A DNA stretch of 64,000 bases from Pterobdella sp. o SKG-2022 (lineage: Eukaryota > Annelida > Clitellata > Hirudinida > Piscicolidae). Below are positions 1 through 15,890 of this stretch, piece after piece (position 1 is the stretch's first letter; every line of letters starts with the position of its first letter). The stretch covers positions 13,349,288 to 13,413,287 of the forward strand of contig OZ038321.1 of NCBI GenBank assembly GCA_964035795.1, in the 5' to 3' direction. The notes beneath the pieces were generated by a model, which was not told the DNA's origin, searched no databases, and saw only the letters and a program-made list of their open reading frames with translations. The position numbers and the translations under genes are program-made.

Positions 1-5201
<5,201 letters not shown>

Positions 5202-6069
5202 TCAGCCAAAGGAATTTACTATTCAAGTGCACACACTCATTAAGACTTTTTTACTTGAAACCGACTAAATTACTATTTTGTTACAAGACTTTTTGATAGA
5301 CCTAACAAGCAACAATACCTTTGCTCAACTTTTTGTTTGAATAAGAAAATAGCATTTTTAAGTCTTGATAAAAAGAAACCACTGACTTGAATTTTCATCA
5401 TAGAATGATGAATTATGTGGGATAGGAATGATGTAAACAAAATTGTATACAAAGCTGAAACAAGATTTCTAATTCATTGAACATTTATTTTTCCCAACTA
5501 CGAAGAATTACAAAAAGATTAAGAGTGAAATTAGAATATAATGCAGATGAATTGAATAATAACATAGAAACTACAAAAATGTAATAATTCTTAATTAAAG
5601 GCTTACGATGAAGTTGAATAGCAAATGTGAAACAATCGGTACGGTTAGGGATGATTTCCACGCAGGGATGTGTTTGGATCGTTATAACGTACAAATCCAA
5701 GTGTTCTAATACGCATTAATTTATCATCATTTTGAATGAATCAATCAAAATGATTTGTTCTCACTTCACAACTTGTCTATCTCTTATACAAATGAACATC
5801 TGTTCAGTATATAACATTTACAGCACTATACAATATATTAAAAAGCTAAAGCAAGTAAAATAGTGGAAAAACTTTAATCATCAAAAAATAAAAAACAATC
5901 AGATGCAAAAACCAATACAAAAGCCATGTATTTATTAGTTACTCAATTACAACCTGAATATTTGATTATCGTTTCTACACATGCATATAATGATACTCAT
6001 ACAAAATTATTGTGAATATTTTTGTATTCATATACTATTAACCGTATATTATTGTTTTTATGAATGAAA
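5202..6069. other. intergenic, between convergent FRRS1-like and ENY2
   Basis: About 870 bases between the stop codons of two genes that point toward each other. It is AT-rich, has no exon-like segment, and holds 3' UTR sequence of both genes. On the minus strand AATAAA lies at 5931-5936, a suitable poly(A) signal for ENY2. I saw no good AATAAA for the plus-strand gene; ATTAAA occurs at 5594-5599. Confidence 0.6.
5931..5936 (-). terminator. AATAAA poly(A) signal, probably ENY2
   Basis: The minus-strand hexamer AATAAA lies 134 bases beyond the ENY2 stop codon. This is a typical 3' UTR length. Assignment rests on position only. Confidence 0.45.
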
Positions 6070-7895
6070 TTAAGCACTGGATTGTTGAGAAAGGAAGGAT
6101 TTGATACGCTGTAGTAACTCTTTCTTCACTTGATCGGGAACTAAAGCTATGAAAACAAACATAAGATAAAATAACAGTAATATTAATAATGATATTGATA
6201 AATAAACATCGAAACAACACAACTCATTAAGAAAACAGCTGACTGTTTTAAAAATTTTATAAAATCTTTAACAACCTCACATCCACCAAAGTTTTATAAC
6301 ACAGATTAAGTACAAAAACGTTTAATTTATTTTTATTCTGCAATAAGAGTTTTAAAATAGGGATTTCTATTATTTAAAAAAACCTCGTCCTTTGGGAGTT
6401 ATTTCCTCAACCAAGTCGTCTACAGTTATACCTTCCAGTCCTTTCGCTTTCACTATTTCTATACAAAAATGTTTGAGTTATTTTTCAAAATGAATTTAAA
6501 TATGACGAATAAAGCAATAAAGAAACTCTTCTTGACAAAGATGTGCTTCTCACCTACAATAAATTCTGTTGCTATTAGGCAGAAAACTACTATGAAGAAC
6601 TACACTACAATCACTTTCTTTGAAAAAATAACTGTAAAATGACCTCTCATGAGCGTGGTGGGATCCAAGCAAGGTATTGCTCAAAAAACAACAAAAGCTG
6701 GTCAAAAAGAGCTACCTTGATGCTCAACGTGGTTTTAGCTCAATAGAACCAACAACAAACCTCATCACTAAAAGTTATGAAGAGTGAAAACCTGCTCCCC
6801 CAAACTTGGAAAATATAAATTCAAAAAAGCAGTGTTTATATACATAAGCAACTTGCCTTGCCATTTGGAACAAGATCAAAAAAAATGATACAAAATATAA
6901 GATTTTTGATAAATTTCTTCAAAATCTTCTTTTATTTGTTAACAAAGCACAAACTTTAACAACTGAAGATAGATCCTATGTCAAACAAAAACGAAAGACA
7001 TTAGTTATGAATTTTTAAACCTTTGCAATGAAGTTTCAGTTGATCCCTCCACCCACACTCAATCAGCCTTGTCCTCAAAAGTTCTTTCAATCTTCGAATG
7101 ATTGGAAACCCATTACATACTATAAGCTAGCATGAATATAACACACAAATTTTAAAATAATATTAGTGTACTTGAAAATGAGACACTAATAACAAATTTT
7201 TTAAAACTAGGAAAAATTCTATTATGTTGGATAAATTTGTATCTGACTTTGAAATTTTATATAAAGATAGAATAAATGAATTATACAAAATATACATTGA
7301 TTTAATTTTGTGGAAATAAAATATATAAAATTGAACCACTATCTTTTGTTTGAAACTTTTTATTATAAAAAATGTGATTCTGAAAGTAGTAAAAACTTAG
7401 TAGTTTCCAATTTTTTATTTAAATTTTCTTTTGAAAGTAATTGAATTATTAAAATGCAAGTATAAATTTATGTTAATGATAGTGAACACATATTTTTGAT
7501 TTGTCATAAAATAGTACCTTTCTCGTTCTCCTGTTTCAGATAATTTTTGGTTGATAGCATTTTTCATTTGGTTATCTCGGTTTCTCAATCTGTTGAAAAA
7601 AAGTGATTTATCAAAAAAATCAAAATGAAAAAATTGCTAAAATAAAATTTTCAAAAATATACTAAAAATGTTTCATACTCTTGCGTCATATTTCACTTTA
7701 TAGCCGAATCTTAGACTTAGTAAAAGTAGAAACTTCTTTAAAAGTAAACTACAGGTAGCAACTTGTTTACGTTTAAAAGAAAAGTCATTTTAGTTAAAAA
7801 TATTTAAAAAGTATTTTTAAGCTTTTAAAAGTATAACTATAGTTTACAAGTTATTCAATGTTAAAAGTTAATGCAAGTGTTTACAACCTTGCCAT
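6070..7895 (-). CDS. ENY2: ENY2, SAGA/TREX-2 subunit
   Basis: Complete gene in five exons on the minus strand: 7888-7895 (ATG, only MA plus two bases), 7518-7589, 7021-7091, 6384-6458, 6070-6146 (TAA). All phases join and give 100 residues, the usual ENY2 size (human 101). Diagnostic segments are [45 protein letters not shown] and [14 protein letters not shown], which cover the full helical fold. ENY2 is a small nuclear protein that anchors the SAGA H2B-deubiquitinating module and also sits on the Sac3/GANP scaffold of TREX-2 in mRNA export. The tiny first exon is inferred: it is the nearest ATG with a good donor (CAAG|gt) that keeps phase with exon 2. Starting at the internal Met of exon 2 is the alternative. 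It lies head-to-head with COA6. Confidence 0.95.
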
Positions 7896-8195
7896 CGCGC
7901 GCGTTGTAAATTTCACGGTTATTTCAAGTTTATTATATATTTTCACCAGAAAGTGTTATTAATCTCACAATTTTTTTTTTGTTTTCAAAAATAAATTTAT
8001 TTGAAAGGCAACATTATTTATTATGTATGTATAATTCAATAAACATATAAAACATTGTTATGCTAAAAAATTTACGTTTTGTAGAATCTTGTATAAAATC
8101 TTACATCAGTAAGTAAAAGCATATAAACATTTTTGTCAAGAAATGCAAAAGTTGATTTTCAATTTTCTTTCAAACCTTAGGTAAAGCAGTTACAA
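7896..8195. promoter_or_regulatory. divergent ENY2/COA6 promoter interval
   Basis: Three hundred bases separate the ENY2 and COA6 start codons, so both promoters must lie in or overlap this interval unless an upstream 5' UTR exon is spliced on. A CpG-containing run (CGCGCGCG-like, 7896-7903) sits next to the ENY2 start in otherwise AT-rich DNA. A plus-strand AG at 8179-8180 could be an acceptor for a 5' UTR exon of COA6. No motif was assigned to a specific factor. Confidence 0.5.
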
Positions 8196-8997
8196 ATGAC
8201 AGCTCCAAACAAAGCTCAAAGAGAGAAATGTTGGAAAGCTAGAGATGTTTATTGGAAATGCATTGAAGATAATGATCAAGTAAAATTAATTTTCAAAAAC
8301 ATTGTTAACTAAAATATGTAAACTTAAACCATTAAAATTCAAATTGACTGAGTCATTTTCAACAATTTAGCTTATTTCTGTTAAATTAACATATTCATTC
8401 ACCATTATAAGTTTAATCTTTCAAAACTCATCTCAATTATCAATAGTTTTTGAAATTAATATATTAAATACAATAGTTAAACTCATTATCTCAATAACAG
8501 ACAAAATGTAAGGAACAACGTTCAAAGTTTGAGAACAGCTGCTCATCTCAATGGGTGACAAAATTAAATTAAGTATCACATGTATCAAGATGCTATCATT
8601 AATATGGATATTTACAAGATGCTTTTTTTTTATCAAACTGAATTTTCAGTTTTTTAATACCTATTATGAAGGGTTATTTGAATTATTATGAGCAAAGTTG
8701 AAATGTATACTTAACACTGATTATTTTCATTTTGTTAAAAAATTTTTTTTTGAAAATGGATATTTTTGAAACTGTTTCAAAAACTACTGCTCATTCAATA
8801 AGAATTTGAAACTTTATTTTTCAATTTTAACCCATTAGTTTTTTCTTATTTTAAAGATGTTTCTTAAATTATTTTTTATTATTCAGGTGAAATATTTTGA
8901 CCGTAGAAGAGAGTATTTGAAGTTCCAGGACAAATTGATGAAGGAAGGGTTTGAACCTATCGATGGAAATAACAGTAATGAAAAGAATAAGCAATAA
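8196..8997 (+). CDS. COA6: COA6, cytochrome c oxidase assembly factor 6
   Basis: Complete gene in three exons: 8196-8279, 8501-8554, 8887-8997 (TAA), all joined in phase 0, giving 82 residues. The coiled-coil-helix-coiled-coil-helix signature is intact: CWKARDVYWKC is the CX9C half (Cys12, Cys22) and CKEQRSKFENSC the CX10C half (Cys31, Cys42). That mixed CX9C/CX10C spacing separates COA6 from COX6B. The segment QWVKYFDRRREYLKF is the family's third conserved block. COA6 works in the mitochondrial intermembrane space as a thiol reductase helping SCO1/SCO2 mature the CuA site of COX2. The start is the only upstream in-frame ATG near the first Cys pair and matches the human short form. The divergent partner is ENY2. 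Confidence 0.96.
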
Positions 8998-9000
8998 TTT

Positions 9001-10179
9001 TGATAAAAGTTACATTTATTGTCATATAAGAAATGAGGTGATAGAAATAATAGTGTAATGATTAACAATTAAATTAATCTTTTGAATTTAGGTTTGTAAC
9101 ATCAATTTTTTCATAAATATTTAAAACTAATATCTTCGTTTGTTTGTTAATGTGAACATTTAGAGACGACCACTGTCTTTCATATGCTAGCTTCTGTATT
9201 GAGTTCACCAACTTTTTACTTTTCTTATCCCTTAACTTTCTTTCACTTTTAAGCGTCTCTACCTTGCTTTTTTCATTCATCAAGTTTCACAGATATTTAT
9301 ATTTTTCTGATTTTTATTAAATTCTTCTTGTTTATCGGTTATGTTTGGACTTATTTTGGTATTTATGTCAAAAATTAACTTTTTACTTTTATATTTTTTT
9401 TTGCTATTTCGATCAGTTCTTTTTCTATCGTTGCTACCATGTCATCTAAGAAGTAACATTCAAATGAAATTTTAATCGGCAAAGCGGCTTTCATTAAATT
9501 TCATTTTATGAAGCAGTTGTGGCTTCGAACCATACACATCTCTAGCTACAGTCCAATTTTCACAGTGCCGATGAAGTTAAACTCTGACTTTGAAAGTATT
9601 TCCAAAACTGTCTTGTTGTGGGCAAAAACAATAGGTTTTTGTCTGAGTTTTGTTTAGAAAATTGTTAATTGAAGATAAGTCAAGTTTCATGTGCAAGCTG
9701 CCAGTTCCTCAAAAATCTCATCGCGTTTTAGTTTATGTTTTTTTGAAAATTAAATTTTTATCAAATTCAACTAGTTTTATTGAGCCGGAATGTTTTTTCC
9801 CCTAACTCACAATTTTTTCCATGAACAACTTGATAATGTTTGTTTCTTCATCAATGGATGAGTAGTTGAGTTTAATATCCTTTTCACTAGGAATCCAACG
9901 CCATGGTGTTTTGATTCATTTTTTTCAACAAGATCATTACGTAGTTTTTTTAATGATTACTTCATTCTGATGTCTCCTGTATTCTGAGAAGCACAAGATT
10001 TTTTCTGAAACACTCTTCGAAGATGGATTCTTTCTTCATATCGCTGTTTATTCCTTGGACAGTATTTATCAAGAGTTTCAAAGATCGACGTTTAAATCAC
10101 AAAAGTAAAAAAAAATGTTCAAATTTATTCAACGATCTTCGTTTACCAGCGTACGGCTTTCCTTCAGTTTCCATAGTTC
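9001..10179. other. gene-free, probably transposon-derived sequence
   Basis: There is no recognisable exon after the COA6 3' UTR. Sequence from about 9400 is less AT-rich than true intergenic DNA here and may be the 3' continuation of the decayed RTE-type LINE next to it on the minus strand, but I could not match a specific domain. Short minus-strand frames (for example 9074-9283, Lys-rich) are not conserved in any way I can see. Confidence 0.35.
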
Positions 10180-11460
10180 TCTGCTTTATCGATGTTTAAT
10201 TTGTGTGTTTTCAGATCATTATTGAAGGTAGTAGGCTGGTTCTAGTCTTTTCACGCTTCGCATTTTTTTTTGAGTCATTGAATGGTGTTCTTCCGCCATC
10301 ATTTTTCCTTTAAGAACCGTATGAAAGGGAAATGAAATAAACCTATTTCTTGTCAGTTTATTTTGCTGGTTATTTAAGTTTTTATACTCACACAATGTCT
10401 TCGATTGATCTACCTTTTCTAAAGACTGCTAGGCTAGGAGATAGTTAATTTTCTATTGTAGGTCTTAGTCTCTATGAAATAATAATTTTTTTTTTCTGAT
10501 GAAGATGAGGGCTTATTGGTCTAGTGCTTTCAACAGTTTTAGTTTTATTGTGTTTGGGTATAAGAAGTAGGATGGCAAGCCTTATCATGATTTTTGCTTA
10601 ACATCATTTGATCCTTTTCAGAAGGTTTTGACTAAACCATGAATCTCTATGTTTGATCCTTATTGAATTTTATTTTGCATTCTGCTAAACACCTCATCAC
10701 TCCAATAGCTTTTCTCGTCCCTCTTAAGGAATTCAAATTGATCATTTCTTAGAAATTATTCAGCCTTGTCTCCAGCTTTATTGCCTCCGGTTCGGTTAGC
10801 AAATCACCGTTTTCATTCAGAATTGCAATCATTTGTTTTTTTTTCTAATTTTGCTGTTAAGCTAGACCTTCAACTTTGTGAACATGAAATCTTGTTGACC
10901 TCTCTTTTCTAGTTCATCATTTTCCGATCATTAATCTCTGAACCACTCCTCTGTTTATCTTTTGAACTCGTTGTTCAGTCTTCTGTACATATGTCTTCCT
11001 TCTTCGGTTGCTATTCCCTTCTGCCACCTTCTCTCCTTCATCTTCTGTCACCCATGGTTTTTTGGAGATTTTTTCTTTCTCGTTTCAACCGTTTTTATTT
11101 CCCCTTGCATCATTCCTTCTTTTAAACGCAACCATTGACTTTCCACATCGTTTAATTGATCATATTTGGTAGTAAGTGCGTTTTTTATTTTTTAATTAAA
11201 ACTTTCCACCGTTTTACAGTTTTTTAGTGCTTCTTTGTTCCACATAACTCGCTGTTTTGTTCGGTGTGGTCTTTTCAAATGTAAATGTTCTTTCATCATT
11301 ACAATGTTATGATCAAAATTGCATCAGCTCGAGCATGAGCATTTTTTACGCTGTTTTTGCAACGGATTTTTACAAGAATGTAATCCAGTTTCAGTCTTCA
11401 GGGGCCTTCCACGTATATATTCGTGAAATGGAGATAAACAATTCGCAATTCCAGCAAAAA
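10180..11460 (-). mobile_element. decayed RTE-type LINE, endonuclease end to early RT
   Basis: A minus-strand fossil with many stops and frameshifts, readable in pieces. In order: the C-terminal endonuclease motif LDYILVKIRCKNSVKNA (~11380), an inter-domain linker with HMYRRLNNEFKR (~10980) and a Trp-Val-Thr motif, then an RT start with FRKGRSIEDIV (~10410). This order and the linker resemble RTE-clade non-LTR retrotransposons (CFDP2/BovB-like proteins). The RT catalytic YADD block was not found. Boundaries are approximate. It cannot encode a working protein. Confidence 0.7.
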
Positions 11461-12004
11461 AAAAATTACTCGTTCAAAGTTCTTGAAACAACCGCTTTCG
11501 GCGGATATCAAAAATTTCCTTTAATAAACTGCCATTTTCGTTTTGACACTCTTAAACAATGGACTTTGTTGGGCCTCTATTTATTTTATAATTTAAATCT
11601 TCTTTCATTATAAGTATTTTGGTTTGTTTCTATATTTGCCTGGAATATTTTGAAAAAATTTTTCATATGAAAGGCTCATAGCAGTTCACCACTAAGTGTG
11701 CACCTTTGAGATTTCCTTCCAGTATTGCAACTCTGATATATTAAATGTGGTGAAATTAGTTCATTTGTCATTTATTGCAAATCTCAGATCGTAGTTGCGT
11801 GTGCTGGGAAAGATTATATGAAGAGTGCTGTATTGTTTTCTCGTTTTTAGTCTTTGTTTCTTGAAGACAAAGTATGTCCGAGTCGTTATCGGTAAAATAT
11901 GCATATAAACATCAGGCATTGAAAGAGTCTAAATTCATTCTTTTTTCATTTTCTATAAATTGATTAAAACTTATTCGATCGTCAACAAACGAAGTATTTG
12001 AAAA

Positions 12005-12066
12005 AAAAGACACGAAGCTTTTTGTAAGACTAGCTTACATTATCAAGTGATAATAAAAGTTAACAA
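12005..12066. repeat. dispersed repeat with near-palindrome, copy 1
   Basis: The plus-strand segment CACGAAGCTTTTTGT followed by CTTACATTATCAAG recurs with small changes at 34862-34925. The start is a near-palindrome centred on AAGCTT. It lies about 1.2 kb from the Penelope-like fragment and may belong to such an element, which is inference only. Confidence 0.5.
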
Positions 12067-12522
12067 TTTTATCCTTTTTATACTTGTTACTAAGCTATAG
12101 TTGTGATCTTGGAACTCCCTATTTTTTAGTTTTGCTATGGATGCTGCCACTTCAAAGCTGGATATAAATTTTTTAAAATTATAATTTTCTATAAACTGTA
12201 GATGTAGAGCAGGAGCTCAGAGTTAAATTTCTTCATAAAGTGTCCTTTGACTTCTCTCATTTCACCGGTAATTATATTTGTTTTTTGAGGGTTTAAGAAT
12301 TTTTCAAACATTTTTGTTTTATCAGGGGCTTTTTCAATTTTTAATAGTTGACTATCCAGCCATCTTTCATAATGGATTTTTGCACTTTTTTTGAGTTCTC
12401 TTATTTAATTCTTTGTTTAATTTTAATCTTATGTATTGATCAGAGTTTTTCATAAGAGATCTCGTTTTTAGCCAGGTGGTTTTTAGTTGCATAGACGTAG
12501 CTGCTAGATCTGGATGATTGCT

Positions 12523-12880
12523 CTATGGTTTTAATTTTGCTTGTTTTTTAGGGAAGCATTTTTTTGCAATTTCGCTCATACTGTGAAAAATTTCTTGAAC
12601 AGATTGGGGATTGTTGTTCTTGGCTAGAAGTTGAGAGATTATATGCACGTTTTTTTGGTGTTTGCTACCACTCATTAGAAGTTGTTGGTTTTCAGCTTTT
12701 TGTATTGGATGTCTTCGATATGGCTTTGTATTTATAATGGTTGTTTTGACTAACCTATGGTCTGGAAAAGTTTGCATGCCATTGAATGACCTTGCTGATA
12801 TTAGTCTCCATTTGTGTTTTTCTGAAATTATTGTGTTATAAATAGTTGCTAATTTGTTATCCACTTTTCTGGTGCCTTTC
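12523..12880 (-). mobile_element. LINE endonuclease C-terminal fragment
   Basis: An open minus-strand stretch of 113 residues contains RWRLISARSFNGMQTFPDHRLVKT. This matches the end of an exonuclease-endonuclease-phosphatase domain of non-LTR retrotransposons, where the [S/P]DHRLV block carries the catalytic Asp-His pair. It ends in Gln/Lys-rich linker sequence. It is a separate insertion from the RTE fragment at 10.2-11.5 kb, because that one has its own version of the same block. The rest of this element was not recognised. Confidence 0.6.
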
Positions 12881-13194
12881 CAGGTTGTGATATATTTTGC
12901 TTTTTGTTTGAAAGCAGTGTTGCAAATAAATTGTATAATGATAGAATTTGTTTGAGGTGCAATCCATCTAAGTGGAAAAAACTTTATTCTTTGAATTCAT
13001 AACTTTTAATTTATAATTTTATTTTTTATATAGAATGGAAAGTTTAAAAATAATAATAAATATATAGCTGTACTAATGTATTATGTGAGATTATAACTGT
13101 AGGTAATTATTGATAGATTTTCTATTACTGATTATGAGGTGAGGTTAGGACATGAAAGGAGAACAAACCGACTACTTAAGTAACTTCTTATAAT

Positions 13195-13662
13195 TACCCA
13201 ACGCTTAAGTGATGCCAAAGCGTAACAAAGTTAGCGACTTGATGTCTAAATGGCCATTTAACGTGGGTCGTTGAATTTTGATGTGGTATGCTACCAGGAT
13301 CTTTCTCTTTCTAGCATCAGTGGAGGTTGTGTCCAAGATGCTTCAAGTGAACCTGTGGGTAATATTCGCAATGAGATGCTTGCGGGTTCTGAACTGCCCT
13401 TTTCCGATTCGTGTTTTGTCTATCTAATTTTGGAATTGCTCAGAGTTTCACCAACATAAGTACTTATGCATGAGCATTCCTCTTTATAGACCACATGGTG
13501 GTGATGTGTCAGTTTGTCCTTGATCGAGAAGAGAGTGCGAATTTTGGTGGTGAGCCATGAATACGAAATCTTGATGCTGTGCTTCTTATATGACTCAACT
13601 TTTCCAAGAGTTTCGTAATCACGCTTTTGCTTTTTGCTAAAAAAGAATCTTAATGTGTGCAT
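13195..13662 (-). mobile_element. Penelope-like element GIY-YIG endonuclease fragment
   Basis: The minus strand reads FSIKDKL...HHVVYKEECSCISTYVGET, which is the Cys-containing linker and start of the GIY-YIG nuclease of Penelope-like retroelements (the YVGET block corresponds to YIGET). After one or more frameshifts it continues with KILVAYHIKIQRPTLN, the conserved Arg/Glu-to-Pro-Leu-Asn end of the same domain, and a typical SLTLLRFG tail near 13210. The reverse transcriptase that should precede it (higher coordinates) is not visible. It is a dead 3' fragment. Confidence 0.75.
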
Positions 13663-15890
13663 TCGATCTATATATAGGGTTTTACAACCTATTCAATAAT
13701 CTTTGCGACCAATTAGATAGTTTCTCATCCAATAAGATAATCTTTGCGATAAATTCAATAATTTCTCGTCCAAATAAATAATATTTGCAAATAATACAAT
13801 AAAAAAAGGTATTTAAGAATTTTTAGAAAATTACTAAAAAAAATAACTATTAGAAAGCTCAAATTTTAATTTTATATAGTAAATAAATACTTTGTGTTTG
13901 TTGATCTTAGAATTTGATTTAGGCTATTACACTTCACTCATGAGGTCCTTTCGAAAGCAATTTTTGTCGGCCACGCTTAAAAAAATATTACTCTGTTATT
14001 ATTTTTATTATTAAAAAGATTTTTTGAATTTTTTGTCGTTAGACTTAAACGGATATATTACCGAACCTAAATATTTTCATATAAAAGGTACGAGGTTCGT
14101 TAACAGTATTTTTTTTTAATTTCTCAAGTACGTCTCTAAATATAGGGGTTTTCGATCACTTTTTAAATCTTTGCAATCACTTCTAAAATATTTTCAATGG
14201 TTTAAAAAAAAAATATTTTCAATAGAAAAACTCAATAATCATTTTTCAAATTTTTTTTTTTAATTAGGAAAATTTAAAGACTTTATATATATAACGAATA
14301 AATTCAAAAACAAGGAGATTGAACCACAAAGTTTCTGATGATGATGGGAAAAGAATTATTTCTAAATCGATTGATGGCAATTTTTTAAAAGAAATTATTT
14401 TCCATGCTGTCCATAAAATATCACAATTGTGAACGCCATTAGAAAAAGTTTTTAAAAACCGGCAAAACTACGAAGGCTCAAATGGAAGGTGACAAAAAAT
14501 CCAAACTTCTTCCAGAAATGAAAAAATCACTTGCAGCACGTTGATACAGACTGCACAAAAAATTTAAAAGAACTTAAAGAATGAGTTCAAAAGGAACATA
14601 TGATTGAAGTTTCTTTCAACACAATCGACTGGGCACTTTGAAAGTACTACTATAATCTGAAGAACCTGACTGGTTTTTTTTTTGGCTCAAAAACACGTGC
14701 ACACAAAGAAACAGTCGCACTATTCTTTGGCACTGTGAGCTCGACGCCTCGCTTCGGAACGGAGTGGTACTTGACAGTGGTTCTCTAGAACCATTGTCAG
14801 GTTCAAGTACTGAACAAATTTTTCATTTTAAATCAAAAATATAGATTTTAAGTATATAAGAAGCCTACCACAACTCACTGGTGAATATATATAATTTTAG
14901 ATACATCGTATTAATTTTCTTTTTTATTTTCCCTCACTTCGGGTTCTCATATGAAAAAAAATACTATTGAATTACGACAAAGTTGCATTTTTCGAAAATT
15001 TTAGTGTTTTTATAATAAAAGTATCTTTAAAAAACCTCATTTTGTCAAGAATATAAATGAAAATGCATATATTCAAATGAAACACTATTAAAAGTTTTTC
15101 ATTTTGGTATTTACGTTGGCTCGAAAAATTAAAAGGAAAATGCATATATATATATATATAGAACCTGAGAAAATTGGCTTTATTTTGAAAATGGACCCGC
15201 TTCCTCGTAGTTTTTAAATAAATTTCATGAATTGTTTACAGTCCTACTATCTACAAAAGGGCTAATTTAAAAAACATTCATTTCGTGATTATTTTGATTT
15301 CATGCATAACTATTTAAGTATCTATTTGAACACGTATTCGCATATCTTTCAAGATATTTACTGGAATCTGTAACTAAATTGTAACGAAATGATTCATGTA
15401 AACACAAGAGAATTTCATCGCAATAGATTAATACCATGGTAAAAGTATTAAACATTTACAAAGAAATAAAATGAAAAACAATTAAGCTTCTATTTCTTAA
15501 TTATAATATTTATTTTAAATAATCAGCTTGCAATATTAAGGTTATTTTAAATATTTTCTATTAAAACCAAATCAGCTTAATTCAAGTAGCCATGATAGCA
15601 TTATTCTGAGAATTATTGAATGTGTATTTCTTATAAATTAAAATAAATAGCGATGAAAAGATAGAAAAAAAATCAAAACTGAAGCCATGTAATGTTTATA
15701 TAAATTAGCATTAAGAAACAATAAAAAACTTCACACAAAGACCGGATGTGATAACAAAGTATGATTGCAGCAAATAAGATAGTATAATTAATGCTGGTGT
15801 TAAAAACAAACATTTAATCCGAAAAAACTCGGAAAGAAATTTATATGAAAATTATAAATTCTCCAAATCGTGAAGATAAATTTTTAAAAA
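13663..15890. other. gene-free AT-rich stretch
   Basis: No coding similarity seen. It contains an imperfect inverted repeat at 14767-14811 and a short (TA)n at 15145-15161. Its upper end is the 3' UTR of the mannosidase gene, with minus-strand ATTAAA at 15813-15818 (73 bases after the stop) and AATAAA at 15510-15515 as candidate poly(A) signals. Confidence 0.5.
14767..14811. repeat. imperfect inverted repeat / hairpin
   Basis: GTACTTGACAGTGGTTCT is followed after two bases by AGAACCATTGTC, a five-base bulge and CAAGTAC, so the arms pair over about 18 bp with one mismatch and one bulge. It sits in a locally GC-richer patch (14690-14815). A transposon terminus or chance structure are both possible. 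Confidence 0.6.
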
